Shown here piece by piece: positions 47,239 to 58,833 of a stretch of DNA of 64,000 nt. The position numbers and the translations under genes were made by a program. Source of the DNA: Trebouxia sp. TZW2008 (Eukaryota > Chlorophyta > Trebouxiophyceae > Trebouxiales > Trebouxiaceae); assembly GCA_002118135.1 (NCBI GenBank), contig BDIU01000309.1, positions 1-64,000 on the forward strand. Reading direction: 5' to 3'. Below the pieces are notes generated by a model. It was not told the DNA's origin and did no database searches. It worked only from the letters and a program-made list of their open reading frames with translations. How positions within the stretch are numbered: position 1 is the stretch's first letter; every line of letters starts with the position of its first letter.

Positions 47239-48151
47239 GGCGCACACCAGAAAAATTCGTGGGTGGTAATCATTGCCAGAAACATCTGCAATGAACCTAG
47301 CTGACTGCACTGTCGGTGTGCTGTGCGTGGTCAGCAGTGTCACACAGTTGGTTTTGCATGTCGCCAAGTCTCTGAGCCCTGATAGAACTGCTGAAGTGTG
47401 CGTTTGAAATTTAAGTCTGTTGACAGCTTGCTGTCATCATTGCCAACATTGCCTGCATTAGATAGATCTGCCAAGCCTGCTCAAGTTTGTCAACAGTCAT
47501 GCCACATTTGAGCTAGCTGCCAACATGTAGGAGCAGTCCATGCCTTCATCGCTTGCAGGCTGACACAGAGTCAACCAAGCAGTACAGTTGCCAGATGGCA
47601 CAAAGCATCATTACTTTGCGAACCAGACCTGTCATTATGTACATGAGAGCTCATGGGTGGCAGCTGCAGCAGCATGGTTTGGCTAGGCTTTTGACACAAT
47701 TTATGCACAAATGCTGCATTTCAATACTGCCATCTACACGAGTCTGGCGGACGAATTTGCACAGGGATATGATATCGATGTATTTCATTGATGCATTATA
47801 CGTCGATATAGTGGAGCAGGTCTAGACTTCCTTAATACATCATGCTGCGCACCTCAGGGCCTGCCTATAAGTGCATGTATTATAGCCAGCAAAACAAGAC
47901 TCAGTTGAAATGCCATGGTACAGATGCATGTTCACATGCCCACTCAGCTGCTTCAGTCATCCCTAGGCTTCAAATGGCAAGTTATTGCTAATCAATGAAG
48001 CTTCTGCAGCATTGCCAGTTCTTCCCTGGCTGCCTCTCTGAACAAAGGCTCACATTATGACGTCTGACGGCGTACACTTCTCTCTGTCCCTTTTTTTTCT
48101 CTTTCTGCTTCTTTTTCTTGCCAGTTATGGACCCCCCTTACAACATTGCAG
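47239..48151. other. Spacer with pyrimidine-rich tract
   Basis: This is 3' flanking sequence of bL25 (plus) and of the next gene (minus), so both 3' ends converge here. A long ct-rich tract lies at about 48078-48120. No gene was recognised. Confidence 0.5.
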
Positions 48152-48967
48152 CTACCATCTTGCACTGTCAGCTCCTGTGCCATTGCCAGGTGCACTGCTC
48201 CACCTGTTTGTTCCTGTTCTGCTTCTGGAATCGCCATTGCTGCCTGCTGAGCGACGCCAGCTGTCATTGCTGGCTGAGTTGGAACCAGATCTGTAGCTAC
48301 CCGCTGCATTGCTGCCATTGCTGTTGCCGGACAACATGCTATAGTTGGAAGCAGAGCTAAGCCAGGAACTCTCAGCTGAAAGGGGTCTCTGGTGTTGTTT
48401 CAATGGCTGCATGTACACAAGATGGTGACTGGGACTCTCATAGACTGGCTGTGTCAGTCTGGCAGCTGCTGGTACTGAAGCTGTCTGCATCACTTGAGTG
48501 TTGGAGACGTAGAAGATGTGGGAGATCTTGACTGTGCCAAGCATATCTGCAAGTTGTCCTGCCACTTGGCTTTGTCGCCTTTCATCTGAGGCTGGGATGA
48601 AGACTGTTAGGCGGCAGTCACCAAACGGTCGCCTGGATTCCTCAATGTACCAATCTGGCTTCTGCTTCCGAGCTGCAATTGCTACTGCTGCTTGAGGGCT
48701 GCCAGATAAGAACTGAGACTTCAAAATCTGCCAAGCCTGGTCCATTGAGGTGTATGCTGTCCACAAAACAAGCTGTCCATACGTTGCGCTGCCTTGCTCA
48801 TGGCTTTCTGCTGGGATTCCAGCTATCTTGATCATGATATTCTCCCCAGAACGAAGAGTGCTGATTTGCTGTGGCAGATCCTCAACAGCACAAGCATGTT
48901 TGTCGAAGCGATCGCTGATGTGTTCTTGCCTCTCGCTGAAAAACCTTGCAGCCGCGAATGCGGCCAT
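48152..48967 (-). CDS. Intronless unknown protein with Ser/Gly/Asn-rich tail
   Basis: A single open frame of 271 residues starts MAAFAAARFFSERQ and ends ADSARW. Residues 1-170 look folded (ENIMIKIAGIPAESHEQG, YGQLVLWTAYTSMDQAWQIL, CRLTVFIPASDERRQSQ, DMLGTVKISHIFYVSN). The remainder is low-complexity Ser/Gly/Asn/Arg. The frame stays open upstream to 49099, but the stretch before this ATG looks like untranslated leader. It is intron-poor in a window where almost all genes have several introns, which suggests retroposition or a young gene. No family was recognised. Confidence 0.6.
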   Translation of the reverse strand: MAAFAAARFFSERQEHISDRFDKHACAVEDLPQQISTLRSGENIMIKIAGIPAESHEQGSATYGQLVLWTAYTSMDQAWQILKSQFLSGSPQAAVAIAARKQKPDWYIEESRRPFGDCRLTVFIPASDERRQSQVAGQLADMLGTVKISHIFYVSNTQVMQTASVPAAARLTQPVYESPSHHLVYMQPLKQHQRPLSAESSWLSSASNYSMLSGNSNGSNAAGSYRSGSNSASNDSWRRSAGSNGDSRSRTGTNRWSSAPGNGTGADSARW

Positions 48968-50289
48968 GTTGCAAGACAAACTCGCTGGCCTAGAAGCGAT
49001 GTTGTGTACAAGAAAAAGGACTTCGAGAGCACCTGAAATTCGGTGTGAATTTGTTACACGATGCGCGTCTGCAGTACAGCACGACAGAAGACACTGCAAG
49101 TGACTTACAGCTTGTTGGCTGAGGAAGAGTGAGCGTCAGTCCCGAAAAGGTACCGGCCAAACAATCAAGCTGACCGATCCATCAAAGCAAGCTTCCGCCC
49201 CTCAAGACCAGGCCAATGATGTGAAAGCATGCTCAGCAATCACAGGTGTAGGACAGGGAAAAACTGACAATGCACAATGCATGCGCACTGCTGCCGCCTT
49301 TGATTGCAGTCTGCAAGCGGACAGGTCCTCACTGAAACTCCTGAATGCTGCAAATATGACGGACTTTTTTGCATGCATGCGACCTAGGTGTGATCCGAGC
49401 AGTGGTCGGCAGCACCCAAAGCTATCGCCGTGAATGACCGCTCAACTGTCCCGTAGCAGACGTTGTCAGTCGGAAGGGGGGGGGGGCTGTTTGCAATTGA
49501 CCTCCTTGGGTGCTGTGCTATGCTCTGCTGCACAACTTGTGATTTGACAGACTGCACATGACAAAGCCTGGTCTAATGCAGTTTGCCACTTTGCAAACGG
49601 CTATGTCACCAGTAGTCTGAAATATTGATATGTTGTACAGAGAGACCACCAGATTGTTTGTTGACACAATATGACAGCGAAACTGCATGTGTCAGAGCTG
49701 CAGCAATGTTGTTGACGGGCAGCATGCATGATAGGAACAGCATGGTGCACATTGGCTCACTTGTCACACTGTAATCAGTGTTGCTGATGATCATGTGTTG
49801 CTGTACACTCACAACAGCAATCTGAAGACATACGCTGTACTGTTGGAAACTCCTAGATCTGAGGACCCCGATGATTACGCAGTTGCGCACCTATAGTAGT
49901 AGCTACTACTCACATTACAAGCTCGATGAATCAGATGTTGTACAAAGCGCTGGTGTCACTGTGTCATGCCACGATGTTGCTTGAAATGTCAGGAACAGCA
50001 GCAGCATGTAAACACCGCAGGCAAACACAATTGCAGTGGCTCAGCTGCATGTGCGGCAGGCAGCGTGTGGCCTTGTAACATAAACTAGAGCCAGTCTCTG
50101 GACTGTAGCTTCTGCAGCACAAAATGTCCCGGTGCCCAGCAGAGGACAGCCATTGACGGTATCAGTCACACTGTCAGGCAAGGGAGTGAACATGAAAGAG
50201 GAAGCATAAAACAGTAGACCTGATACCACCAATGCGCTTCAAGGCTATCAGGCAGTAGGGTTGATAAGTACACAGGACTTGGTCAGCAG
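48968..50289. other. 1.3 kb spacer
   Basis: No supported gene was found. A poly-G run lies near 49478-49487. The right end passes into the 61-bp repeat array behind the SNF2 remnant. Confidence 0.5.
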
Positions 50290-50660
50290 TCTAGCCAAGC
50301 AAGGCCTGCAAGTCTGCCTCAGTCCACTGGTATACGCATTGTGACAGTCAGTGGTCTAGCTGAGCAAAGCCTGCAAGTCTGCCGTGATCCACAAGCATCC
50401 GCACTGTGACAGCAGTCTAGCCAAGCAAGGCCTGCAAGTCTGCCTTGTTTAACTGGTCTGTGCACTGTGACAGTAGTCCAGCCGAGCAAGGCCTGCAAGT
50501 TTGCCTTGTTTAAATGGTCTGTGCACTGTGACAGTAGTCCAGCCGAGCAAGGCCTGCAAGTCTGCCTTGGTCCACATGTATGATCCAAGGGTATGCGTAC
50601 TATGACAGTAGTCTAGTCAAACAAGGCCTGCAAGTCAGCCTTAGTCCATCGGATGCCGCC
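50290..50660 (-). repeat. Six tandem copies of a gene 3' end including its stop (61-bp unit)
   Basis: The plus-strand anchor aaggcctgca (minus-strand coding text for LQALFD and stop) occurs at 50301, 50366, 50427, 50488, 50549 and 50623. Spacings are 65, 61, 61, 61 and 74 bp. Only the 50623 copy is attached to the rest of the SNF2-like reading frame; the others lie in what would be its 3' UTR. Confidence 0.9.
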
Positions 50661-51830
50661 CCTCACCCCTTTCTCTCCCTGTCCAATAAATGAGTCCATC
50701 ATGCGTTGCTTGCGCTGTTGTATCTCCAGCATCTTCTCTTCTACTGTGCCTGAAATGGCAGCCACAGATATTTGGTTTTGAGAGGTTCTGTCCTTGATTC
50801 TTTTGTTTCAGTTTGCTTTTGCATTTCAAAGGGATTTTGGTGTTTGTTTTTGATTGCTCTGCTAACCAAAATCTTTGTTGAGGTCAGATGTCTGGCATGA
50901 GCCGATCAGACAAGCCTTGAAGATGTTGTCAGCAGCAGTGCAATGGTGGCGATGGTTTTGCCCAGGCCCTGGTCATCTGCTAACAATCCGCCTTGCACTG
51001 CAGGCTTGGCACCAGGACCTTCCCTGTGCAGCATCCAGGCCAGGGCTCTTGTCTGATGAGGCAGCAGGGGCACTGCCAAACCGCCCTGCATGACACAGAC
51101 CGCGTGGCGGCAGGTGACTACGCAGCAAAGCAGTGGTGGTGGTGATGACTAGGGCTTGGGCGAATCTTGCCAAAGCCCTAGTCATCTTGCAACAGCCCTC
51201 CTGCACTGCAGGCTTTGCATCACCACCCTCTTGGTGCAGCATCCAAGCCAGGGCTCTTGTTTGGTGCAGCAGCAGGGGCACTGCCAAACTGCCCTGCATA
51301 CCACAGCTACTGCCAGACCCATGATGCACTATCCTCAGCAGCCTTCCAAGTCTGCAAACCAACATAGACATAGAGATTAGTGCATCATACAGGCCAGGGT
51401 CTTTGTCTCAAGGGGCACTGTCAAGATGCCCTGCGTGCCACAGCTCAGGCTAAGATCGCATGTAAGAAGCTAACAGCAACTGATACAAGTACGAGAAACG
51501 TGGTGGAAAGAATTGACAGCACCATTCAGCTCACAAGTAGCTCCAATGTACTATTGACATCAGTCTTTGATTCTGAACTCACACGGTTGTCAGCTTTGCA
51601 AAGACAGCAGGCACTTGTACCTGTGGGGGCTCAGCATTTCCTTCAAAGTCACCACCAGCCAAAGTGCCCAACAATGCATCAACTGCCTCTTGGTGCCTGG
51701 CTGGAGACCATTTGTCTGCTTTGTCCTCACACTCATCATCCGTTTCAGAGCTTTTCTCGAAATTTGGTCCCAGACAGCCTTCGCCCATGCCTCCGACTTT
51801 CAGAGTTCCCTGAAACAGGCATCCATGCAA
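50613..51830 (-). pseudogene. SNF2/RAD5-type ATPase remnant with the core deleted
   Basis: Three SNF2-like segments lie on the minus strand. 51830 to about 51585 reads HQEAVDALLGTLAGG and VPAVFAKL. About 51087-50906 reads [19 protein letters not shown] and motif [20 protein letters not shown]. 50749-50613 reads EEKMLEIQQRKQRMMDSFIG then TKADLQALFD and TAG. The first two match the start of the ATPase core and the last matches the extreme C-terminus of plant RAD5/HLTF-like SNF2 proteins. DEAH (motif II) to motif VI and the RING finger, several hundred residues, are absent from the 150 bp between. The ATP exon is also partly duplicated. It is best read as a deleted pseudogene, though expression is not excluded. 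Confidence 0.7.
50992..51310 (-). repeat. Duplicated SNF2 motif-I exon (208-bp offset)
   Basis: The exon encoding [16 protein letters not shown] through the ATP loop occurs at about 50906-51087 and again at about 51125-51290. The second copy keeps [14 protein letters not shown] but is frameshifted across motif I. A third fragment lies near 51390-51445. Confidence 0.8.
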
Positions 51831-51966
51831 TCAGTCGTATCTGTGTGAATTTGTGTGCTGTACTCAGCAGTGGGGAGCAGTGGCGAGCAGGCGGATCACG
51901 ACTGAGCGGCAAGTAGGCGTCCATGCAAGCTCGGTGCGAGCTATGCACAATGTGATTGACCATGTC

Positions 51967-52150
51967 CCTCAACTTTTGATGCATGCAATGAATGATGCAG
52001 TTGACCATGTGCCCCAATCTCCTAATGCATGCAATGAGCATTGCAATAGGCCGTGAGCCTCAACCTTTGATGCATGCAATACATATTGTGGTTGGTCAGG
52101 TGGCTCAAATTTTTGACGCATGCAATGCATATGCTGCAGCCTTTTCTTCA
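51967..52150. repeat. Tandem repeat of about 46 bp (4 copies)
   Basis: Blocks containing tgatgcatgcaat recur at 51977, 52022, 52069 and 52114. They lie between the SNF2 remnant and the OSB-like gene, just past the OSB-like stop. Confidence 0.75.
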
Positions 52151-52240
52151 ATGCAATGTACATGCAATGTACACATGTGTGCATCAAACTAGCGTTACAA
52201 TTCATGCCTGCATCTTGCCAGTAGGCGTCCCAGCACGTAT

Positions 52241-53313
52241 TTACTGCAAGCAGCAGGTCTGCTGGCATTCAAGCTCAGCAACGACACCCACTTTGCGCCA
52301 GTACTGCTTTTTGGCTTCATCTACAGCCTTTATTCTGGCAGTAGCCCATGCTGGGGTGTCCTGAGCGATCCACATAGCAAATCCTTTTGTCTTGTGCTTG
52401 AAGTCTGGCCTGTTCTTCTCTGTTGGACGCTTGTCATACCACATTTCAGGCTAGTCCAACAGGCTGTTCCACAGCTCATGTGGGGAAGGCATGACAGTTG
52501 GCTGCAATGTCCTGACACAATGTGAGCACAACAGGGGGCAACACCGCCAGCAGCAGCAGCAGCAGCAGCAGCGGCGGCAGCAGCAACTTTGTCAAGTGCA
52601 CTTGAAGCAGCACCGCTTTCATGTGTGCAACAGAGACATTGCATACAGTCAAACATCATGTAATGATATAATGCAGACAAAACTTCCATAGCAAGCATCC
52701 TTGTCTGACTTGTGTGACACACTCCTGACATGTGTGCTAAGTAGTGTACAGATCATCATTTCTATCATTCATGTAACAGATGCATGCTTGAGTGAAAATA
52801 GGTGTGTGGCAGATGCAGAAATGAAAGCTGCCCCAAAGGGATCACCTTGGCATCATCATCAGAGGGACTGGCATCCCAAACTTTGGCCTGTTGCAACAGC
52901 TCTTGCGACGCAGCATTCAGCCACAGGCCTTGTCCTGAATATTTGTGCTTAAAGTCTGGGGACCTGTCACTGCGCTTGCAATGCCGCACATCAAAGAACT
53001 CTTGTGGGAAGTACATCAGTTGCTCTGCGATTCTTTGACGGCCTGATCCGAAGTGTGCATGGCTGGCCCTTGGGCAAAAGACCTACAAGATCCAGAAATG
53101 TATGTTACATACACTCCCAGGCATGCATGATCAGGTCTGTTGGCATAAGTCCTCTTGTCTGTCAGATACAGTTTCGCTTTGCCATAGGTCATCATTCACA
53201 GCAGCTCTGCCAGACTCACCAGGTGTGGCCTTGTCCTGTGCCCTATGGGCTGTGACCCAAAGCCAACTCGCATGCTGTACATATGGGATGACAGCATTTG
53301 CAGCTCAAGGCTG
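52241..53313 (-). pseudogene. OSB-like gene with two PDF motifs and an in-frame TAG
   Basis: Two exons each encode a PDF motif, the about 50-residue single-strand-DNA-binding motif of organellar OSB proteins. Exon 53082-52846 has QEFFDVRHCKRSDRSPDFKH then SGQGLWL. Exon 52501-52241 has HELWNSLLD, then TAG at 52453-52451, then PEMWYDKRPTEKNRPDFKHK and ends TAA. Both exons are phase 0 and join in frame. The TAG interrupts the motif at a point where homologues have a continuous LW...P.WWDNR stretch. An upstream exon (about 53313-53222, HAEQLISSLELQMLSSHMY) may belong, but I found no OB fold or clear start. Two other genes here end in TAG, so simple TAG reassignment is unlikely. An acceptor using that tag is the main alternative. 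Confidence 0.6.
52545..52590. repeat. CAG/CGG microsatellite in an OSB-like intron
   Basis: About a dozen cag/cgg triplets. On the minus strand they would read poly-Ala, but that frame does not fit the flanking exons. Confidence 0.8.
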
Positions 53314-54607
53314 CTGATCAGCTGCTCAGCATGGAGTCCATGTTGCCCCACAGATGTGCATGCTCATTTGTGTCTTTTGGGTGCAGTGCTGCTGTGCATG
53401 GGCGCAAACGCTGTTCTGTACAGCATGTGCAGCACCAAACTGCGGAGAAAGCCTTCCCCTGCATTGCTGCTTTGGCCAAAACAGCAGCAAGAAGCCCCTC
53501 TGCCAGTCCGTGGCATACAACCTAGCTGCTACTGCACTTTTTTCGCTGGACATGCTCTCTCCGCTGGATCACCTCGCACACTCTGATCACGGCAACTGCC
53601 GCTACTCACGCGGCAAGCACCATAACAACCTTCACAGAGTCTGCTCAGTGTCTAGCGACCATGTTCAACAAACGCGTTCAGTACAAAAGCTCGCGCGCAC
53701 CAGCGGATAGCGCAAGCGGCTTTCTGGGACTGATACGAGGTTCTAGCATGCAATGCAATTGTCACAGCAAAGCGACAGGAAAAATTGCACATGACGCAGC
53801 ACAGTAGAGCCTGCAGTGAAAGTTGTACAGGCTAAGATTGCGTTGGATACTGCCAGACACAAAGACACTTGCTAGCACTGGCATGCACCTCAAGACTCTT
53901 GGGTACAGCTGGGCTGTGTTGGATGATGCCATGCAAACAACAGTATGCAACATCATGCGCGCTTTTTTTGCGCAACATGATCATTTGGGGGTGTTTCACT
54001 ATGTCATAGACTGCCTGAATTTCATGGACATATAGTCATTGCCACAGTGTGGCACATGTGATGCGGCAGCCCCGAAGAGCGAGAGCCCCCAGCCCGAGTT
54101 TAGAAATATTGGCTGGCTAAAGCATGTAAAACTCCTCCCTCTCTCTCTCTGGCATCAAATTGAGCTTTGCATGGCTCAGGTGCTGGCCAGAAGCAATACA
54201 ACTTGGCTGCAGCATTTGATCAGCGCAGTATGGTGTCAGCGCATGCATGTGCATGGTGAATCCCAGCCCAAGTCCCTTTGCCTGCCCAGTTGCTGCTGGG
54301 CGCTTGGCAAAACGCCGGCCAACTTATGCAGAATCTACTTGCAATTGGTCAACCTATAGCAACATGCAAGGCACATCCAACACGCTGCGAAGCTTTGACC
54401 TCATAGAGCAACTATTGAGCCATTTGACGCACGATACTTCTGAAACTTTAGGTAAGCGATGCCTCAGCATTCTATGGGCTAGTGTTGATGCCAGAGTGCA
54501 AGACTGAAGAATTGCGTGATGGCAACATCACCGCCTGAATTACTTTTGCATGAACACTATCCATGACCAGATGTCAAAACTCAAAAAGATTTGAACAAGT
54601 AGTAGTA
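53314..54607. other. 1.3 kb spacer
   Basis: This may include unplaced 5' exons of the OSB-like gene and contains the 3' flank of the pol eta gene. A possible minus-strand start (MSSEKSAVAARLY, 53553) lacks OB-fold similarity. Nothing else is supported. Confidence 0.4.
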
Positions 54608-57600
54608 CTAGTGACCCTTTGCAAACAAAGAAGTTATAGTTCGTTGACCTGGTCCTGTGGTCTGCTCACCCTTGCTTTGTTTTGCAACCTTGTGATTTGA
54701 ACTTGAATGCGGGCGTTTTGACCCTGTATGGCTTGAGCTCTGCACTGCAAGCAGGTTGTTCCTGACCTGTATGTCCCTCAGCAGCTGACGCTGCTGTTCT
54801 ATGTCTACACAAGTGTAATCTTCTGATGCTTCCGCATTGCTCTGGTCGTTGCACTCCTTAGCAGGCTGAGCAGAAGCCCAGTCATTCAAAACACCAGCTG
54901 TCCTTTCTCCCTGAACACCATCTCTTCCAGAGGGCATTGCAACTTGCAGCTTTTGAGGCCCTCTGGCAGGTTCCCTTGTGCTTGAAACTAGAACCTGAGA
55001 GTGTCTTTGCACCTGTTCCTTTGCTGCTGCATTTGCAGTGCTTGCAATGTCTGTAGGCCTGACATCAGCGTGAGGCTCCTGATGGGTTGCAATGCCCTTG
55101 ACTGCTGCATCTGTAGTGCTTGTGATGTCTGCAGATCTAGCAGCAGCCTGAGATTGCTCTTGGATTGTGCTGCTTTTAGTAGCTTGCTGCAAGAACTTGT
55201 GAATGGATGGTGCTGCAGCTGCAGAGAAGCTGGAAAAGTTGGTGGCGGCAAACTCAACTTGGACCAGAGCCCAAGTCTCTGGCAAGCCTGCTGCTGCATT
55301 CTTGCTGAGCTTGACTGCATTTGCAATCAGTGCAGCCTCCAACTTAGACCCTGCAAAATTTACAAACTTAGCAACTGGAGTTACTCATCAAAGCTGCTGC
55401 ATGGACAAGGTACAGAAGCATCATCAAGTGCCATATGCACAATGTATTGCACATGACTGCATGCAGCTTGAGGATGTCAGATCAAGCACTGTGACGAATG
55501 CATCAGCTTGAGGGCAGTCACAAAACAAGCAAGATGATGCACACCTGCCCCAGTCTCCTCATTGAATGACTCTGGGGATTCTGCTGGCGCCAGCAAAGCG
55601 GGTGAAGGGAATGAGCAGCTGCGCACTGCTGTCTTGGACTTGCGGTCACTGTTTTTGAATGCACGCATCTGCAGCTCAAACTTCTGAGGCCACCTGTGCA
55701 GACAAATCAGCGGCTGTTGCAGCGCTGCAATCAGCATGCAATTGGAAGCTACAGTATACAGAGAGGTACAATATGACAGGCACTGCCTGACTCTATGTGT
55801 CTTGACTGACCTCAAGGCAACCATTAGATTCATTGATAGCATCGACCTCACAGCAAGCACTGAAGTCAGTGCAAGCACGTACTGAACAAGAAGGACAACC
55901 TGTCCTCCTCTGCTCTGTCACCCATAACCCTGCCAAGTATGTCAGCGCTCATGGCTGCCAGCAAGCCATCCAAGCGCTCCCTGAAATTGGCTGCACCAAT
56001 GGGCAGAGGCTCCAGCAATCCTGCACAACAAAAAGATTGAGAGCTGTCTTATATCACTTTGACATTTCAGCATCACAGGTTATTTGACCGCCAAGAATAA
56101 GCTGGTCTGGCGAAAACAGGTCTCGGGCAACATACACAAAGCCAATCATGCTGGCAATATATGCTTGAGCAAACTTGCCCACTAGCTAGGCTTTTCAGAG
56201 TTGTGTGCCAGAATCTGAGCTTCAGCAAATTATGCATACCTCATAAAGCTCTGTCACTGAAACCAGTAGTGCTGTGCAATACAAAGCTTGATACTGCTGC
56301 ATGCATACGTGATCAACTACACAAATGTCGAGTGCGATTGGCTTGCTGCGCATGAATGGCCACCTGCTCAATTAGCCAGCTCAGTTGCAACAAGTGTGCA
56401 ACATCATAGTGACATAGAACATGGATGACTCAGCATGATGAAGACACAAATGACTGCACTTGCAAGCCAAACCTCTGCTTGAGTCGATTACTCCGGCACA
56501 TACCTGCTTTGCCGCCTGCAACTGCAATGTCTCGCCCCATTGAGGGATGCATGACCAAAGGAATGGGGGTCAGGGTCATCTGTATGGAAAGGGTCTTTGG
56601 CGGTGGCCTTTCTGCTACTGGGCTTGCATCAAACCCATGACTCCATTCTGACAGCTGCTTAGCTTGGTCTGCAGCAAAGCCCAGGTCTTTCTGAAGCTGC
56701 TGTGGGCTCCATGCCTGCATGACATTGCTGTCAATGTTGGACACCATCATGCCATGTGCCTTGTAGATACTCATCCACCTTTGTGTGCAAGCTTGCAGCC
56801 AGCAATGGCTGTTGTCTGAACAGGTTATTGTGCACTGAGACTGGCATCAAGTGTTCATGGCGGGTCACAAAGTCAGTCAAGTGGGCAGACATTGCTGCAG
56901 CTGTGAGTGGACACTGCAGCACCAGGCAGTCAAGCTGCATCCTGACAAGGGCTACATGCGAGCTCAAGCGGTGGCTAGCGGTATTGGCTTGCCCATTTTC
57001 GTCAGAATCGCTGAAATGACATTGCGTGCAATATCAGGCAATCCTAATCTGCAGTTGGCAAGGGCCAGTGTGCGTTTGCGCGGTACCTGCAGATCAGCTA
57101 CAGTGTGCACTCCTGCCAGTGTCAGGGTGTCTGTGACCTTGCCGCCACAGCGAGGCAGCCGGGAAGCAGGCGTTGTGCTGAGGAGCTTCTGCAGAGCTGC
57201 ATCTCCATCTATGTTGAGAATGCCATTTGGCTTGCTGGCTTGCGAAGCTAGCTTAGCAACCATCTTATTGTTGCCAATGCCGACTGACACCACAAGGCTC
57301 AGCTCTTGCAACACTGCATAACGCGAAGAACAAGTGAATGTGTGAGCTTCATTGCAATATGTGCACTATGCACAAAAGGCCTTGCAAAGCTTTTGGGACA
57401 TACAGCTCTGCATGCTTGAGTCATGGGGGTTGAACTAGCTGTTGCTAGAAATACTCGGTGGGAAAAAAAAGGTCCATGCCATTAGGCATCATAGCGGGAG
57501 CCTCTGTCTCAAGAGGCAGCCCGGAACAATCACTGAATATGCAATGCTGCAGCTGCAATGGCAAGTACAAAGCTGGAAATGGTTTGCAATTGTCTGTCTC

Positions 57601-58467
57601 ATGCGGTTTGTACACTGAAACTGTATGAACGTCATTGCTGAGTCATCACATCAAGGCACACTGTCAAAGCTGCGTCAGCTCTACACAGTAGTCAGACAGT
57701 CAAAATCAGCACAAAGTGCCTGACAGGATCACGCATGTGCACCTGCTTGGCGAATGGTCTGCGCTAGCTGCTCAGCCTGTTGCATAATGGTCAAAGTCCC
57801 ATGCCCGCGATTCTGTGGCTCCAGCTTGTATAGAATGTAAGCTTCATCAATAGACGCTTTCTCGATGATGCCAACTCCAGCAAATTGCCTCAAACGGCTG
57901 ATGAAGACCTTGCTGACGTCACGATAGGGCTTGTAAGATACCCTGCCCCCAGCCTCCATATGTACATGATGTACGATTCCACCAACTTTGCTCAGCAATG
58001 TTCTGGCCTACACATGAGCATGATGCAATGTTGACTGCTCCCATATCACAAACACACAAGATTTTGCTTGATGACCTGTTTGATGATGTGGAGCTTTCAG
58101 CCAGAAGTGGCATTACCTCTTTTGGGTTCATATGCTTTTTGACTCCAGCCGCGCGGGCTGCGTAATTTACCTGCACACTTGCATTACATCAGAAGCATGT
58201 TGCCATGAGAGCATTTGAGTCATGGTATCTGTACTATATCGCACCGCAATGATGTCTTGGTGCTGCTGTATAGCAAAGGCTCTCCCTTTCAAGCCTGGGT
58301 GCATGTTTTGCTCCACCTGCAGCACAATTTGCACGGTCGCCTCTGTGCTCTGGCTGCAGCTTGATGTGAGATACGTTAGCCTAGCATCTTAATGCACATT
58401 CAGAAGCGCGTACCTGGCAAAAAAATGTGTCCACATCGATGTGCAGCACAGGACATGCATTGTGCAT
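54608..58467 (-). CDS. POLH: DNA polymerase eta, Y-family translesion polymerase
   Basis: The start MHNACPVLHIDVDTFFCQ is at 58467 and carries the first catalytic Asp residues (HIDVDTFF). Later exons give VEQNMHPGLKGRAFAI, VNYAARAAGVKKHMNPKE, RVSYKPYRDVSKVFISRL, the SIDEAY catalytic motif (57860), VSVGIGNNKMVAKLASQASK, LPRCGGKVTDTL, and palm/little-finger exons with PIGAANFRERLDGLLAAMS and RWPQKFELQM. The last exon (55342-54608) is disordered and ends QRTITSLFAKGH, a PCNA-interacting (PIP) box. The zinc-finger UBZ of animal pol eta is not evident. The enzyme bypasses UV photoproducts. Coding looks intact. It is divergent from the membrane-protein gene. Confidence 0.88.
55020..55150 (-). repeat. 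In-frame duplication in the pol eta tail
   Basis: Two about 25-residue units, SADITSTTDAAVKG and PTDIASTANAAAKE, repeat within the last exon in the same frame. Confidence 0.65.
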
Positions 58468-58833
58468 TCGGATGCACCACAAACGAACTCAATGCAGAGC
58501 ACGGTCAAGCTTAGCCTGCACGATCAAATTGCAAGCACCCTGCAGTCACACTTGTACGTCTCGCAGCGACGCGCGGTCTCTGTCACTTGCCGACACTGTG
58601 TTGTCGCACGTCGCACGCTAAGCACAGCACGCGCAGCAGGCTTTGGTCGCTTCACATTCTTCATCGCATGTCCTTTCCCGACTGAACCGCTTCTTGCAAA
58701 TTTCGACCAGCACACACACCTGTTCACGCCACCGTTGGACACGTCCGGACGCGTCACAAAATGTTGATGAGCAGCTAGTCAGGTCAAGTACAGCTATGCG
58801 CCAGAGAAACCTGGCTTCACGCCTCACTCATCG
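58468..58833. promoter_or_regulatory. 366-bp divergent promoter region, POLH / membrane protein
   Basis: Two well supported genes diverge from here. The interval is CpG-richer (cgacgcgcgg, cgcacgtcgcacg) than the introns, like the PEX2/DDX42 spacer. Confidence 0.55.

Noticed and set aside
47553..47825. Open frame after an acceptor-like cag downstream of bL25
   Set aside because: bL25 already ends properly at 47238 with the family C-terminus; this frame has no similarity.
52451..52453. TAG might be reassigned as a sense codon in this organism
   Set aside because: The kinase frame (29433), the pol eta frame (54608) and the SNF2 C-terminus (50613) all end naturally at TAG, so TAG works as stop here.
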